Positions 1 to 6,395 of a DNA stretch of 6,395 nucleotides are shown one piece after another. The position numbers and the translations under genes were made by a program. Origin of the DNA: Bacteroidales bacterium (GTDB lineage Bacteria; Bacteroidota; Bacteroidia; Bacteroidales; JAADGE01). The notes beneath the pieces were generated by a model, which made no database searches, was not told the origin of the DNA, and saw nothing but the letters and a program-made list of their open reading frames with translations. How positions within the stretch are numbered: the first letter of the stretch is position 1; each line of letters starts with the position of its first letter. The DNA is taken from assembly GCA_026987795.1 (NCBI GenBank), contig JALSMF010000447.1, forward strand, positions 1-6,395. The letters run 5' to 3'.

Positions 1-353
1 CGGTAAGTGCGGGCATTGATATTTGCCTGAGTGCGGGCGATGCTGATTTTTCTTATATCGAATGGCATATTGTTTACCCCAGGACATATTCTCTTAATAA
101 CACTTTTACACCGCATGCAGGTGTTGATATTACCGGAGATTTATATAAAAATTTTGTTTATGAATATAAATTTAACATATTTCTCCTGACTCAAAGCGAT
201 GCCGGAACGATAACCGAAAATCAATTTAAAATAGCTTGGCGAAAATCAGATAAATTTGCCGTAAAAGCAGGTGCAATATATAGCTGCGGAACATTTCCTT
301 TCGGAAAAGACGGAGGCTTTTTTCCGGTGCTTGATTTAATGTTCGGTTTTTAA
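1..353 (+). CDS. C-terminal end of a probable outer-membrane beta-barrel protein (5' truncated)
   Basis: The reading frame enters from the left edge (first full codon at base 3) and stays open for 116 codons to a TAA at 351-353. The start lies outside the window. The visible part is rich in short alternating hydrophobic/polar strands broken by Gly/Asp/Asn turns, for example FVYEYKFNIFLL, NQFKIAWRKS and FAVKAGAIYS. It ends in LDLMFGF, so the last residue is Phe, as is typical of outer-membrane barrels recognised by BamA. No lipobox, catalytic motif or type IX secretion tail is visible in this part. An outer-membrane location is inferred from strand pattern and terminal Phe only, and no specific family is recognised. 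The next gene starts 22 bases downstream on the same strand, so the two may share a transcript. A soluble beta-sandwich protein remains possible. Confidence 0.6.
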   Translation, partial: VSAGIDICLSAGDADFSYIEWHIVYPRTYSLNNTFTPHAGVDITGDLYKNFVYEYKFNIFLLTQSDAGTITENQFKIAWRKSDKFAVKAGAIYSCGTFPFGKDGGFFPVLDLMFGF

Positions 354-375
354 TCTGTAAATAAAGTTTTCAATT

Positions 376-615
376 ATGAAGCAAAATAAATTCCCTTCAG
401 ACTTGGCTCGTGCATTTACTGACGACCCGCCGGACAAAGCAGACATATTAATATCTCGAGCAAGATATTTAGATGCTGAAACAGATACTGAAAGACAACA
501 AATTCGGTCAGAATATCCGCAATACTCAGATTATTTTGATTCTATTGATGAGTTATTAAAAGATAAGCCTAAAAATTGGAAATACAAACCGAGAGAATCA
601 AAAATAAAATTTTAA
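376..615 (+). CDS. Small hypothetical protein, 79 aa
   Basis: An ATG-to-TAA frame of 79 codons, not recognised as any known family. The product is hydrophilic and charged, with no signal peptide and no membrane segment, so it is probably cytosolic. It has an acidic middle (residues about 33-62, including YLDAETDTERQQ and YFDSIDELLKD) that could form two helices. The tail is basic and Lys-rich (KPKNWKYKPRESKIKF). It starts 22 bases after the preceding barrel-like gene with no recognisable promoter between them, which suggests co-transcription. No ribosome-binding site is evident, which is usual in Bacteroidetes. It is probably real because it fills the gap between the upstream stop and the mgsA promoter and has no competing frame, but a non-coding origin cannot be excluded. 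No function is proposed. Confidence 0.55.
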   Translation: MKQNKFPSDLARAFTDDPPDKADILISRARYLDAETDTERQQIRSEYPQYSDYFDSIDELLKDKPKNWKYKPRESKIKF

Positions 616-656
616 TATTGAAAGGGGTTATTTTTTTGTAAATCAACATCTCTTTT

Positions 657-687
657 TTTGTTTGTTGTTCCGGGAAATTTACTTTTG
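657..687 (+). promoter_or_regulatory. Bacteroidetes-type promoter of mgsA
   Basis: TTTG at 657-660 is followed by exactly 19 bases and then TACTTTTG at 680-687, a full match to the Bacteroidetes sigma-ABfr pattern (TTTG, about 19 bases, TAnnTTTG). Transcription should begin about 5-8 bases after 687. That leaves a short leader of about 15 bases before the ATG at 710. Confidence 0.8.
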
Positions 688-709
688 TATTCAGATAAAC
701 AAAAACACG

Positions 710-1168
710 ATGAAAAAAACTATCGCTCTTGTAGCACACGATAATCGAAAAGCAGACCTTATTGAGTGGGTAACTTTTAACTGGAAAGAACTTTCTAAAC
801 ATAAAATTTACTGTACCGGAACAACCGGCAAACTCGTAACCGAAGCATTAGCCGAAAAATGCAAAGAGCATAAATGTAAAACTCCGGAAATAATACGCTT
901 AAAATCAGGACCTCTCGGCGGCGACCAGCAAATGGGGGCTTTAATTACCGACGGCAAAATCGATATGTTTATTTTTTTATGGGATCCTATGCAGCCTCAG
1001 CCTCACGATGTTGACGTAAAAGCACTTTTAAGAATTGCCGTTCTTTATAATATACCGACGGCAAATAATCGTTCTACAGCGGATTATATCATTTCGTCTC
1101 CGTTATTGCAGGATGATTATAAGCCCGTAATTAAAGACTACTCGGAATATATTGACAGAATTGTTTAA
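710..1168 (+). CDS. mgsA: Methylglyoxal synthase
   Basis: Converts dihydroxyacetone phosphate to methylglyoxal and phosphate in the cytosol, a bypass of lower glycolysis used when phosphate is low or sugar phosphates accumulate. The product is 152 aa, a usual length for the family. Visible motifs are IALVAHD (His10, Asp11) with Lys14, the phosphate-binding TGTTG at 36-40, SGPLGGDQQ at 66-74 with Asp72 equivalent to the catalytic Asp71 of E. coli, the WDP Asp at 92, and PHDVD at 98-102 with His99 equivalent to E. coli His98. From memory of the E. coli protein, there is an insertion of about 10 residues between TGTTG and SGP, carrying CKEHKC. The frame is open further upstream to a TTG at 662, but that would place the start inside the promoter. 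The ATG at 710 matches the family N-terminus. It is monocistronic and convergent with the next gene, with 20 bases between stops. Confidence 0.96.
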   Translation: MKKTIALVAHDNRKADLIEWVTFNWKELSKHKIYCTGTTGKLVTEALAEKCKEHKCKTPEIIRLKSGPLGGDQQMGALITDGKIDMFIFLWDPMQPQPHDVDVKALLRIAVLYNIPTANNRSTADYIISSPLLQDDYKPVIKDYSEYIDRIV

Positions 1169-1188
1169 TTTTATGTGAAATATATAAT

Positions 1189-2094
1189 TTATTCTTGTTT
1201 TTTTCGTGTATCTTCCACCTCAAAATCTATATCTTTGTCAGAGAATTTATCTCCCGGGAACCGCTTTTCCCTTATTTTTTTCCTTAAATCTCTTACAAGT
1301 TGTTCACTATTTCCTGAAAAAGCCGAAAAAACGTTTGATTCAGGTCTTTCACTTACAAATTCTATTTTATCTCCCGAAATATTACTTACGGTAAGCAGGC
1401 TTATTTGCTCTGTTGTAATGTCCTCTGTATTAATATACTTGAAATCTTTATTTGCGTATTCAATTTTTACGCTTGTAATATCAGAATAGTAAAATTCGGT
1501 AGTTACATTGTTAAAATATTTATTCTCAAACGTATTATAAATGCAGGAAAAATAACCGATAAAGCTCTCTTCGATAAATATGATATTTATTTTCCACACG
1601 GAATAAATGTAAGTATCATTTTTTACAAGTTTTCTTTTTATTGTTTCCTTTTCAACTCCCGGCAGAGATTCAAAAACAGGAACACAAAAAATATAACAGT
1701 TCTCATTCTTAATTTCTTTACGGATATTTAAAAGATGTTTCGCTTTTTGTAAAATTTCACTGTTCAGACAATTTAAAAATATTTCCGAAAATGTATCTTC
1801 ATCAAGAGCCTCCGCATTCTCGAAATAAAACAAAGACGTTATTTTTTTACGTATAAGAAGCAATCCTATAATAAAAACAGCCGCAGAGAGCAAATACCAT
1901 CCGTCGAGATACCCGATATACGAAAGATAAAAAATAAGCACTCCGAGAAACAAAAAACCGTAACCTGTTTTAACAAAATCAACAGGTTTTACGACAGTTT
2001 CTTCGCTGTCATTAAAAAAATCATAAAGCCTGTTACACATTTCTTTATTCATACCCGAATAATTTTGACGTAAAGATATATAAAACCGAGCCAT
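1189..2094 (-). CDS. Unrecognised membrane protein with two transmembrane segments and a C-terminal cytosolic domain
   Basis: Encodes 301 aa from the ATG at 2094. I do not recognise a named family. Layout: a short soluble N-terminus (1-40), two adjacent hydrophobic helices at about 44-62 (GYGFLFLGVLIFYLSYIGYL) and 66-82 (WYLLSAAVFIIGLLLI) joined by a tight turn and followed by the basic IRKK. Then comes a helical stretch (about 95-130) and a beta-rich part (about 132-250) ending in an amphipathic helix (262-278, EQLVRDLRKKIREKR). The run of strands containing FYYSDITSVKIEY and GDKIEFVSE followed by a helix resembles bacterial PH-like membrane-associated domains, but this is inference from pattern only. 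The tail (280-301) is highly charged and probably disordered. The positive residues after helix 2 and the short loop suggest both termini are cytosolic. The frame also extends seven codons upstream to a TTG at 2115. I prefer the ATG because no added homology is evident upstream. Confidence 0.85.
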   Translation of the reverse strand: MARFYISLRQNYSGMNKEMCNRLYDFFNDSEETVVKPVDFVKTGYGFLFLGVLIFYLSYIGYLDGWYLLSAAVFIIGLLLIRKKITSLFYFENAEALDEDTFSEIFLNCLNSEILQKAKHLLNIRKEIKNENCYIFCVPVFESLPGVEKETIKRKLVKNDTYIYSVWKINIIFIEESFIGYFSCIYNTFENKYFNNVTTEFYYSDITSVKIEYANKDFKYINTEDITTEQISLLTVSNISGDKIEFVSERPESNVFSAFSGNSEQLVRDLRKKIREKRFPGDKFSDKDIDFEVEDTRKKQE

Positions 2095-2134
2095 AATGAT
2101 AAATAAAAGAATCAATTATTATAATTTTGCAATA

Positions 2135-2143
2135 CAAAGTTTA
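2135..2143 (-). promoter_or_regulatory. Possible -7 element for the minus-strand membrane-protein gene
   Basis: On the minus strand the sequence reads TAAACTTTG, one base longer between TA and TTTG than the Bacteroidetes TAnnTTTG consensus. It lies 40 bases before the ATG at 2094. No TTG is found at the expected upstream distance, so this is a weak candidate. Confidence 0.3.
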
Positions 2144-2147
2144 CAAA

Positions 2148-2178
2148 TTGCTTTTTTTGAAATAATTTCTTTTCTTTG
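2148..2178 (+). promoter_or_regulatory. Probable Bacteroidetes-type promoter of mlaE-mlaF
   Basis: TTG at 2148-2150, then 20 bases, then TTTCTTTG at 2171-2178, which has one mismatch to TAnnTTTG. The distance to the mlaE ATG (21 bases) is nearly the same as for mgsA (22 bases), supporting the call. It overlaps the divergent intergenic region of the minus-strand gene. Confidence 0.55.
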
Positions 2179-2199
2179 TAATAATCCGAAAAATTATTT

Positions 2200-2940
2200 A
2201 TGGAATTTTTTTACCATATAGGAAAATATCTGGTATTTCTGAGAAAAGTTTTTAAGCGACCTCAAAAACGCAATATCTTTATTCAGAATATCTTTTTTGA
2301 GATAGAAAAACTCGGGATAAATTCCGTGGTTATAGTTTTTATAATTTCGATATTTATGGGAGCAGTTATAACACTTCAAACTGCTTATAATATTGAAGTT
2401 TCATTTGTTCCGTTGTATCTTGTCGGGTTAGGAACCCGAGATTCTATGTTTTTGGAATTTTCTTCTACCATTGTTGCCCTTATTCTTGCCGGAAAAGTAG
2501 GAGCCAACATCGCTTCCGAAATAGGCACTATGAAAATACGCGAGCAAATAGAAGCTCTTGATATGATGGGAGTTAATTCGGAGAGTTATTTAGTTTTGCC
2601 CAAAATTATAGCATCTGTTTTTACATTTCCGTTGCTTACGCTTTTCAGTATGTTTGTCGGAATATTCGGAGGGTATCTTGCGGTTTATTTTACAAATGCC
2701 ATTCCTCTTGACGATTTTGTTTACGGTATTCACTACTATTTTATTCCGTTTTACATAACTTATTCACTTATAAAAATGGCAATTTTTGCATTTATTATTG
2801 CCACGGTTCCGGCTTATCAGGCATATTTTATAAGAGGCGGAGCTTTAGAAGTAGGAAAAGCAAATACCAAAGCCGTAGTTTATTCAAGTATTTTGATATT
2901 ATTCTTCAATGTTATAATAACTCAAATTTTATTATCTTGA
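2200..2940 (+). CDS. mlaE: MlaE/YrbE-family ABC transporter permease
   Basis: Inner-membrane permease subunit of an Mla-type (MCE) ABC transporter that moves phospholipids or related lipids between the inner and outer membranes. The product is 246 aa, close to the usual length. An N-terminal amphipathic region (1-35) precedes a hydrophobic helix at about 40-60. The family's conserved segment LAGKVGANIASEIGTMK at 96-112, followed by EQIEALDMMGV, corresponds to the GRAGSALTAEIG...EQ...MEMM region of E. coli MlaE and contacts the ATPase. Further helices lie at about 130-160, 180-205 and 227-245. The late motif YQAYFIRGGALEVGKANTKAVV (206-227) corresponds to the C-terminal coupling region before the last helix. 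The ATG at 2200 follows a probable promoter. The stop overlaps the start of mlaF by four bases, so the two are translationally linked. No MCE (MlaD) gene follows. The lipid and its direction of transport cannot be read from the sequence. Confidence 0.93.
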   Translation: MEFFYHIGKYLVFLRKVFKRPQKRNIFIQNIFFEIEKLGINSVVIVFIISIFMGAVITLQTAYNIEVSFVPLYLVGLGTRDSMFLEFSSTIVALILAGKVGANIASEIGTMKIREQIEALDMMGVNSESYLVLPKIIASVFTFPLLTLFSMFVGIFGGYLAVYFTNAIPLDDFVYGIHYYFIPFYITYSLIKMAIFAFIIATVPAYQAYFIRGGALEVGKANTKAVVYSSILILFFNVIITQILLS

Positions 2941-3683
2941 TTGAAGTCAGAAACATATCGAAATCTTTCGGAGAAGAACAAATTTTAAAAAATATCTCTT
3001 TAACTTTTGAAAGAGGAAAAACAAACCTTATAATAGGGCAAAGCGGTTCGGGAAAAACAGTTTTATTGAAATCTATTGTCGGGATTCATGAAATTGATGA
3101 AGGCGAGATTATTTTCGGCGGACAAGTATATTCTTCAATGGACAGAAAAGAAAAGCAAAAAATAAGACAAGAGATAGGAATGGTTTTTCAGGGCGGAGCA
3201 TTGTTTGACTCGTACACTGTTTACGAAAACGTAATTTTTCCCTTAAGGATGTTTTCGGGTATGAGCAAAAAAGAAATGAATAAAAGGGTTGATTTTTGTC
3301 TTGACAGAGTTAATCTTCAGAATGTTAATGATTTTTACCCTTCGGAAATAAGCGGAGGTATGCAAAAAAGAGTTGCAATTGCCAGAGCCATAGTCCTTAA
3401 TCCTAAATATTTGTTCTTTGACGAGCCTAATTCCGGGCTTGACCCTAAAACGGCAATAGTAATTGATAACTTAATAAAAGAAATTACGGTTGATTTTAAC
3501 ACTGTTACCGTTATAAATACCCACGATATGAATTCGGTTGCTGAAACAGGCGACAACATTGCATTTATTTATAACGGACAAGCATGGTGGACAGGCAATA
3601 ACAAGGATATTCTTGAAAGTGAAAATAAAGAACTTAACGAGTTTGTTTTTGCAACAAAATTAATGCGAAGCATTAAGAAATAA
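2937..3683 (+). CDS. mlaF: MlaF-family ABC transporter ATP-binding protein
   Basis: Cytosolic ATPase that powers the MlaE permease. The product is 248 aa with a complete nucleotide-binding domain: Walker A GQSGSGKT at 34-41, Q-loop VFQ with Gln85, signature ISGGM at 138-142 (in place of the common LSGGQ, as is usual for MlaF), Walker B YLFFDEP with Asp162 and catalytic Glu163, D-loop SGLDP at 166-170, and switch His196 in NTHD. No motif is damaged. The start is a TTG at 2937-2939 overlapping the mlaE TGA (TTGA). It is preferred because the family N-terminus (IEVRNISKSFG) begins immediately after it, and the next in-frame ATG (Met68) would remove Walker A. The gene ends 25 bases before a strong terminator, so the operon appears to be only mlaE-mlaF. 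The periplasmic MCE partner must be encoded elsewhere if the system is complete. Confidence 0.95.
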   Translation: MIEVRNISKSFGEEQILKNISLTFERGKTNLIIGQSGSGKTVLLKSIVGIHEIDEGEIIFGGQVYSSMDRKEKQKIRQEIGMVFQGGALFDSYTVYENVIFPLRMFSGMSKKEMNKRVDFCLDRVNLQNVNDFYPSEISGGMQKRVAIARAIVLNPKYLFFDEPNSGLDPKTAIVIDNLIKEITVDFNTVTVINTHDMNSVAETGDNIAFIYNGQAWWTGNNKDILESENKELNEFVFATKLMRSIKK

Positions 3684-3708
3684 AATATAAACTATGAGCA
3701 CAATCATA

Positions 3709-3736
3709 AAAAAAGCCCTCATATAAGGGCTTTTTT
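3709..3736. terminator. Bidirectional intrinsic terminator between mlaF and tRNA-Phe
   Basis: A GC stem, GCCCT at 3715-3719 pairing with AGGGC at 3726-3730, with a 6-base loop (CATATA). It is flanked by an A tract at 3709-3714 and a T tract at 3731-3736 that extend the pairing to 11 bp. Read on either strand it gives a hairpin followed by a run of U. It lies 25 bases after mlaF on the plus strand and 17 bases after the tRNA on the minus strand, so it can serve both. Confidence 0.88.
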
Positions 3737-3753
3737 GTAGCTGCTAGTTAAAG

Positions 3754-3826
<73 letters not shown>

Positions 3827-3845
3827 TTTTTTAATTTTGCGTGTG

Positions 3846-3875
3846 CAAAGATATGCAGTTTTTTTTATTTGCAAA
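3846..3875 (-). promoter_or_regulatory. Bacteroidetes-type promoter of tRNA-Phe
   Basis: On the minus strand TTTG (3875-3872), 18 bases, then TATCTTTG (3853-3846), a full consensus match. The 19 bases between 3846 and the tRNA 5' end allow a start site near 3839 and a leader of about a dozen bases, to be removed by RNase P. Confidence 0.82.
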
Positions 3876-3968
3876 AAAACAAAACATTTTTTTTAAAATT
3901 CTTTAGTTTCGTAAACTCAGAACATAATTTTAAATCTGATATATTTAAAACATCATATTTTCTCTTTC

Positions 3969-3998
3969 TTGTTTTTAAAACAATCTCTTTTATCTTTG
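3969..3998 (+). promoter_or_regulatory. Bacteroidetes-type promoter of valS
   Basis: TTG at 3969-3971, exactly 19 bases, then TATCTTTG at 3991-3998, a full consensus match. The valS ATG is 33 bases downstream, giving an expected leader of roughly 25-28 bases. That is too short for a T-box or other riboswitch. Confidence 0.82.
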
Positions 3999-4031
3999 CA
4001 CGAATAATTTTTAACTGAAAAATTTATTTTA

Positions 4032-6395
4032 ATGAATAAAACTTCCGCTCAATATAATCCTGCCGTAACAGAGGATAAGTGGTATAAATACTGGCTTGAT
4101 AACAAACTCTTTAAATCAGTTCCCGATCAAAGAGACCCTTTTACGATAGTAATTCCTCCGCCTAACGTAACCGGCGTTTTGCATATGGGACATATAATGA
4201 ATAATACCATCCAGGACATTCTTGTGAGAAGAGCACGTATGCAGGGTAAAAATGCCTGCTGGGTTCCCGGCACCGACCATGCTTCTATAGCAACGGAAGC
4301 AAAAGTTGTTAACAAACTTGCCGAAGAAGGTATAAATAAAAAAGATATAAGCAGAGAGGAGTTTTTAAACCATGCTTGGGACTGGACTCATAAACACGGA
4401 GGAATCATCCTGGAACAACTTAAAAAGCTCGGAGCTTCCTGCGACTGGGACAGAACAAAATTTACACTTGATGACGATTTATACAAAAGCGTTATAAAAG
4501 TTTTTATCGACTTGTATAATGAAGGCTTGATTTATCGCGGAATAAGAATGGTTAACTGGGACCCTAAAGCTAAAACTGCAGTTTCTGACGAAGAGGTTGA
4601 ATATAAAGATGAAAAATCAAAACTTTACTACGTAAAATATAAAATTTCAGGCACAGACGAATATATTACAATTGCAACAACACGACCGGAAACAATTATC
4701 GGAGATACAGGTGTATGCGTTCACCCGAATGATGAAAGATATAAGCACCTTAAAGGAAAAAAAGCAATAATCCCTCTCGTAAATCGTGAAGTTCCCGTAA
4801 TTTTTGATGAATATATTGACATAGAATTCGGAACGGGGGCTTTAAAAGTTACTCCGGCACACGATGAAAATGATTATATGCTCGGGCAAAAACACAATTT
4901 ACAGGTTATTGATATTTTTAATGATGACGGAACAATAAGTAAAGAAGCCGGAATTTATGAAGGTATTGACCGTTTCGACTTGCGAAAATCCATAATCGGC
5001 GACCTGGATAAAGCCGGTAATTTGGTTAAAATCGAAGACTATGTTAATCGTGTCGGTTATTCGCAAAGAACAAACGTACCCATTGAGCCGAAACTTTCCA
5101 TGCAATGGTTTCTGAAAATGGAAGAACTTGTAAAACCTGCTGTCGAAAACGTAAAAAACAATAATATCCGCTTTTCTCCCGAAAGGTTTAAAAATACATA
5201 TTTTCACTGGATGGAAAATATCAGGGATTGGAACATATCCCGACAACTTTGGTGGGGGCATCGTATTCCGGCATATTACCTGCCCGGCAGTAACGAGTTT
5301 GTAGTTGCGGAAAGTATTGAAAAAGCCCTTGAACTTGCTAAGAAAAAAACAGGCAATAAAAACTTGAAGCAGGAAGATTTACATCAAGACGAAGACGTGC
5401 TTGATACCTGGTTCTCTTCTTGGCTTTGGCCTATTTCGGTTTTCAACGGAATAAACGAACCTGATAACCCGGAAATAAATTACTATTACCCGACCGATGT
5501 TTTGGCAACCGGTCATGACATTATTTTTTTCTGGGTAGCCAGAATGATTATTGCGGGGTATAAATTTCGTAAAGAACAGCCTTTTAAAGACGTTTATTTT
5601 ACGGGGATGGTAAGAGATGAGAAAAGACGGAAAATGTCAAAATCGCTCGGTAACTCACCTGACCCGCTCGATTTAATTAAAAAATACGGTGCCGACGGGG
5701 TGCGTTTCGGTATGATGCTTTGCTCACCTGCCGGAGGGGATTTGCTCTACAATGACAGCCTGCCGGAACAAGGCAGAAATTTTTCAAATAAAATATGGAA
5801 TTCATATCGCTTGATTAAATCTTGGCAAATTGACGAAAATATTTCACAACCGGAACATTCAAAACTTGCCGTTGATTGGTTCAAAAATAAATTTAATGAG
5901 CAAATAAAAGACCTTAACAAACAATATGAAACCTTTAAGCTTTCAGAAGCATTGATGACGGTTTATCGCTTGTTTAAAGACGATTTTTCATCTTGGCTGC
6001 TTGAAATTGTAAAACCTGATTATCAAAAACCCGTTGATAAAATAACATATAGCGAAATTATTGATATTTTCGATAACTTATTGCGTGTTTTACACCCCTT
6101 TATGCCGTTTATAACCGAAGAAATTTGGCAGAACATTAAGAAAAGAAAAAACGGTGAAAGCATTATGATTGCCAATATGCCGATTCCGCATGAATATAAC
6201 GAAGAGTTACTTTCAAGTTTTGATACAACAAAAGAAATCGTAGCTCAAATCAGAAATATAAGAAAAGAAAAAAATATTCCGTTTAAAACAAAACTAAGGC
6301 TTTTTTATAAAGATGATAAAAAAAACTACAATAAAACTTTTGAAAGCGTAACAGCAAGATTAAGCGGAACGGAGAAGATTGAAAATATAAGCAAA
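4032..6395 (+). CDS. valS: Valyl-tRNA synthetase (3' truncated by window edge)
   Basis: Class I aminoacyl-tRNA synthetase that charges tRNA-Val with valine using ATP and edits misactivated threonine. The frame runs without a stop from ATG 4032 to the last base, giving 788 residues. Roughly the last 85-90 residues, which in the family form the C-terminal tRNA-binding coiled coil, lie outside the window. Visible motifs: PPPNVTGVLHMGH with the HIGH motif as HMGH at 51-54, GTDHASIATEAKV at about 80-92, the editing (CP1) domain at about 190-345 with TTRPET at 216-221 and TPAHD at 274-278 (Asp278 is the expected amino-group-binding Asp), DWNISRQLWWGHRIP, DTWFSSWLWP, and the second catalytic motif KMSKS at 534-538. 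The anticodon-binding helical domain includes LHPFMPFITEEIWQ at about 687-700. The wording of these motifs resembles Bacteroidetes ValRS. A consensus promoter lies just upstream, with no leader gene. Confidence 0.97.
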   Translation, partial: MNKTSAQYNPAVTEDKWYKYWLDNKLFKSVPDQRDPFTIVIPPPNVTGVLHMGHIMNNTIQDILVRRARMQGKNACWVPGTDHASIATEAKVVNKLAEEGINKKDISREEFLNHAWDWTHKHGGIILEQLKKLGASCDWDRTKFTLDDDLYKSVIKVFIDLYNEGLIYRGIRMVNWDPKAKTAVSDEEVEYKDEKSKLYYVKYKISGTDEYITIATTRPETIIGDTGVCVHPNDERYKHLKGKKAIIPLVNREVPVIFDEYIDIEFGTGALKVTPAHDENDYMLGQKHNLQVIDIFNDDGTISKEAGIYEGIDRFDLRKSIIGDLDKAGNLVKIEDYVNRVGYSQRTNVPIEPKLSMQWFLKMEELVKPAVENVKNNNIRFSPERFKNTYFHWMENIRDWNISRQLWWGHRIPAYYLPGSNEFVVAESIEKALELAKKKTGNKNLKQEDLHQDEDVLDTWFSSWLWPISVFNGINEPDNPEINYYYPTDVLATGHDIIFFWVARMIIAGYKFRKEQPFKDVYFTGMVRDEKRRKMSKSLGNSPDPLDLIKKYGADGVRFGMMLCSPAGGDLLYNDSLPEQGRNFSNKIWNSYRLIKSWQIDENISQPEHSKLAVDWFKNKFNEQIKDLNKQYETFKLSEALMTVYRLFKDDFSSWLLEIVKPDYQKPVDKITYSEIIDIFDNLLRVLHPFMPFITEEIWQNIKKRKNGESIMIANMPIPHEYNEELLSSFDTTKEIVAQIRNIRKEKNIPFKTKLRLFYKDDKKNYNKTFESVTARLSGTEKIENISK

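Noticed and set aside
600..637. Possible weak terminator before the mgsA promoter (AAAAATAA and TTATTTTT arms)
   Set aside because: The arms are AT only with a loop of about 20 bases; such pairings are expected by chance in AT-rich DNA and stability would be low.
662..709. Upstream extension of mgsA to a TTG at 662
   Set aside because: The 16 added codons overlap the consensus promoter (-7 element at 680-687) and add residues not found in the family; the ATG at 710 gives the standard N-terminus.
1175..1731. Plus-strand open frames opposite the membrane-protein gene
   Set aside because: They are antisense to a longer frame with coherent protein features (two membrane helices, charged tail) and show no recognisable domain.
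2129..2151. GCAAT/ATTGC dyad between the minus-strand gene and mlaE, a possible operator
   Set aside because: Only 5-bp arms separated by 13 mostly unpaired bases; not distinguishable from chance without other copies.
3827..4031. Possible T-box or riboswitch upstream of valS
   Set aside because: The predicted start site leaves a leader of only about 25-28 bases, with no hairpins or terminator; the stretch holds two divergent promoters and nothing else visible.

Overview
The window looks like ordinary chromosomal housekeeping DNA from a member of the Bacteroidota (Bacteroidetes), probably Bacteroidales-like. The DNA is AT-rich, genes lack clear Shine-Dalgarno sequences, and several genes are preceded by the phylum's own promoter pattern (TTG or TTTG, 18-20 bases, then TAnnTTTG). 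The valyl-tRNA synthetase and the MlaE/MlaF pair also read like Bacteroidetes family members. The genus cannot be named from the sequence.

Layout from left to right. (1) Bases 1-353 hold the 3' end of a gene for a beta-rich, probably outer-membrane barrel protein. It is followed after 22 bases by a small hypothetical gene (376-615). (2) mgsA (710-1168), methylglyoxal synthase, has its own consensus promoter and ends 20 bases from a convergent minus-strand gene (1189-2094). That gene encodes an unrecognised protein with two membrane segments and a cytosolic, possibly PH-like tail. (3) Divergent from it, mlaE and mlaF (2200-3683) encode the permease and ATPase of an Mla/MCE-type lipid transporter. 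They overlap by four bases, and mlaF starts at TTG. (4) A strong hairpin with A and T tracts on its two sides lies between mlaF and a minus-strand tRNA-Phe(GAA), and can terminate transcription from both directions. (5) Between tRNA-Phe and valS lie two divergent promoters that share an identical 11-base core. valS, valyl-tRNA synthetase, then runs off the right edge.

Functionally the window combines translation (tRNA-Phe, valS), a glycolytic overflow enzyme (mgsA), envelope lipid transport (mlaEF) and two or three uncharacterised envelope or hypothetical genes. I looked for defence systems, mobile elements, CRISPR arrays, riboswitches and integration sites and saw none. The most useful second-look items are the unknown two-membrane-segment protein, the Mla pair without an adjacent MCE gene, and the compact divergent tRNA-Phe/valS promoter region.
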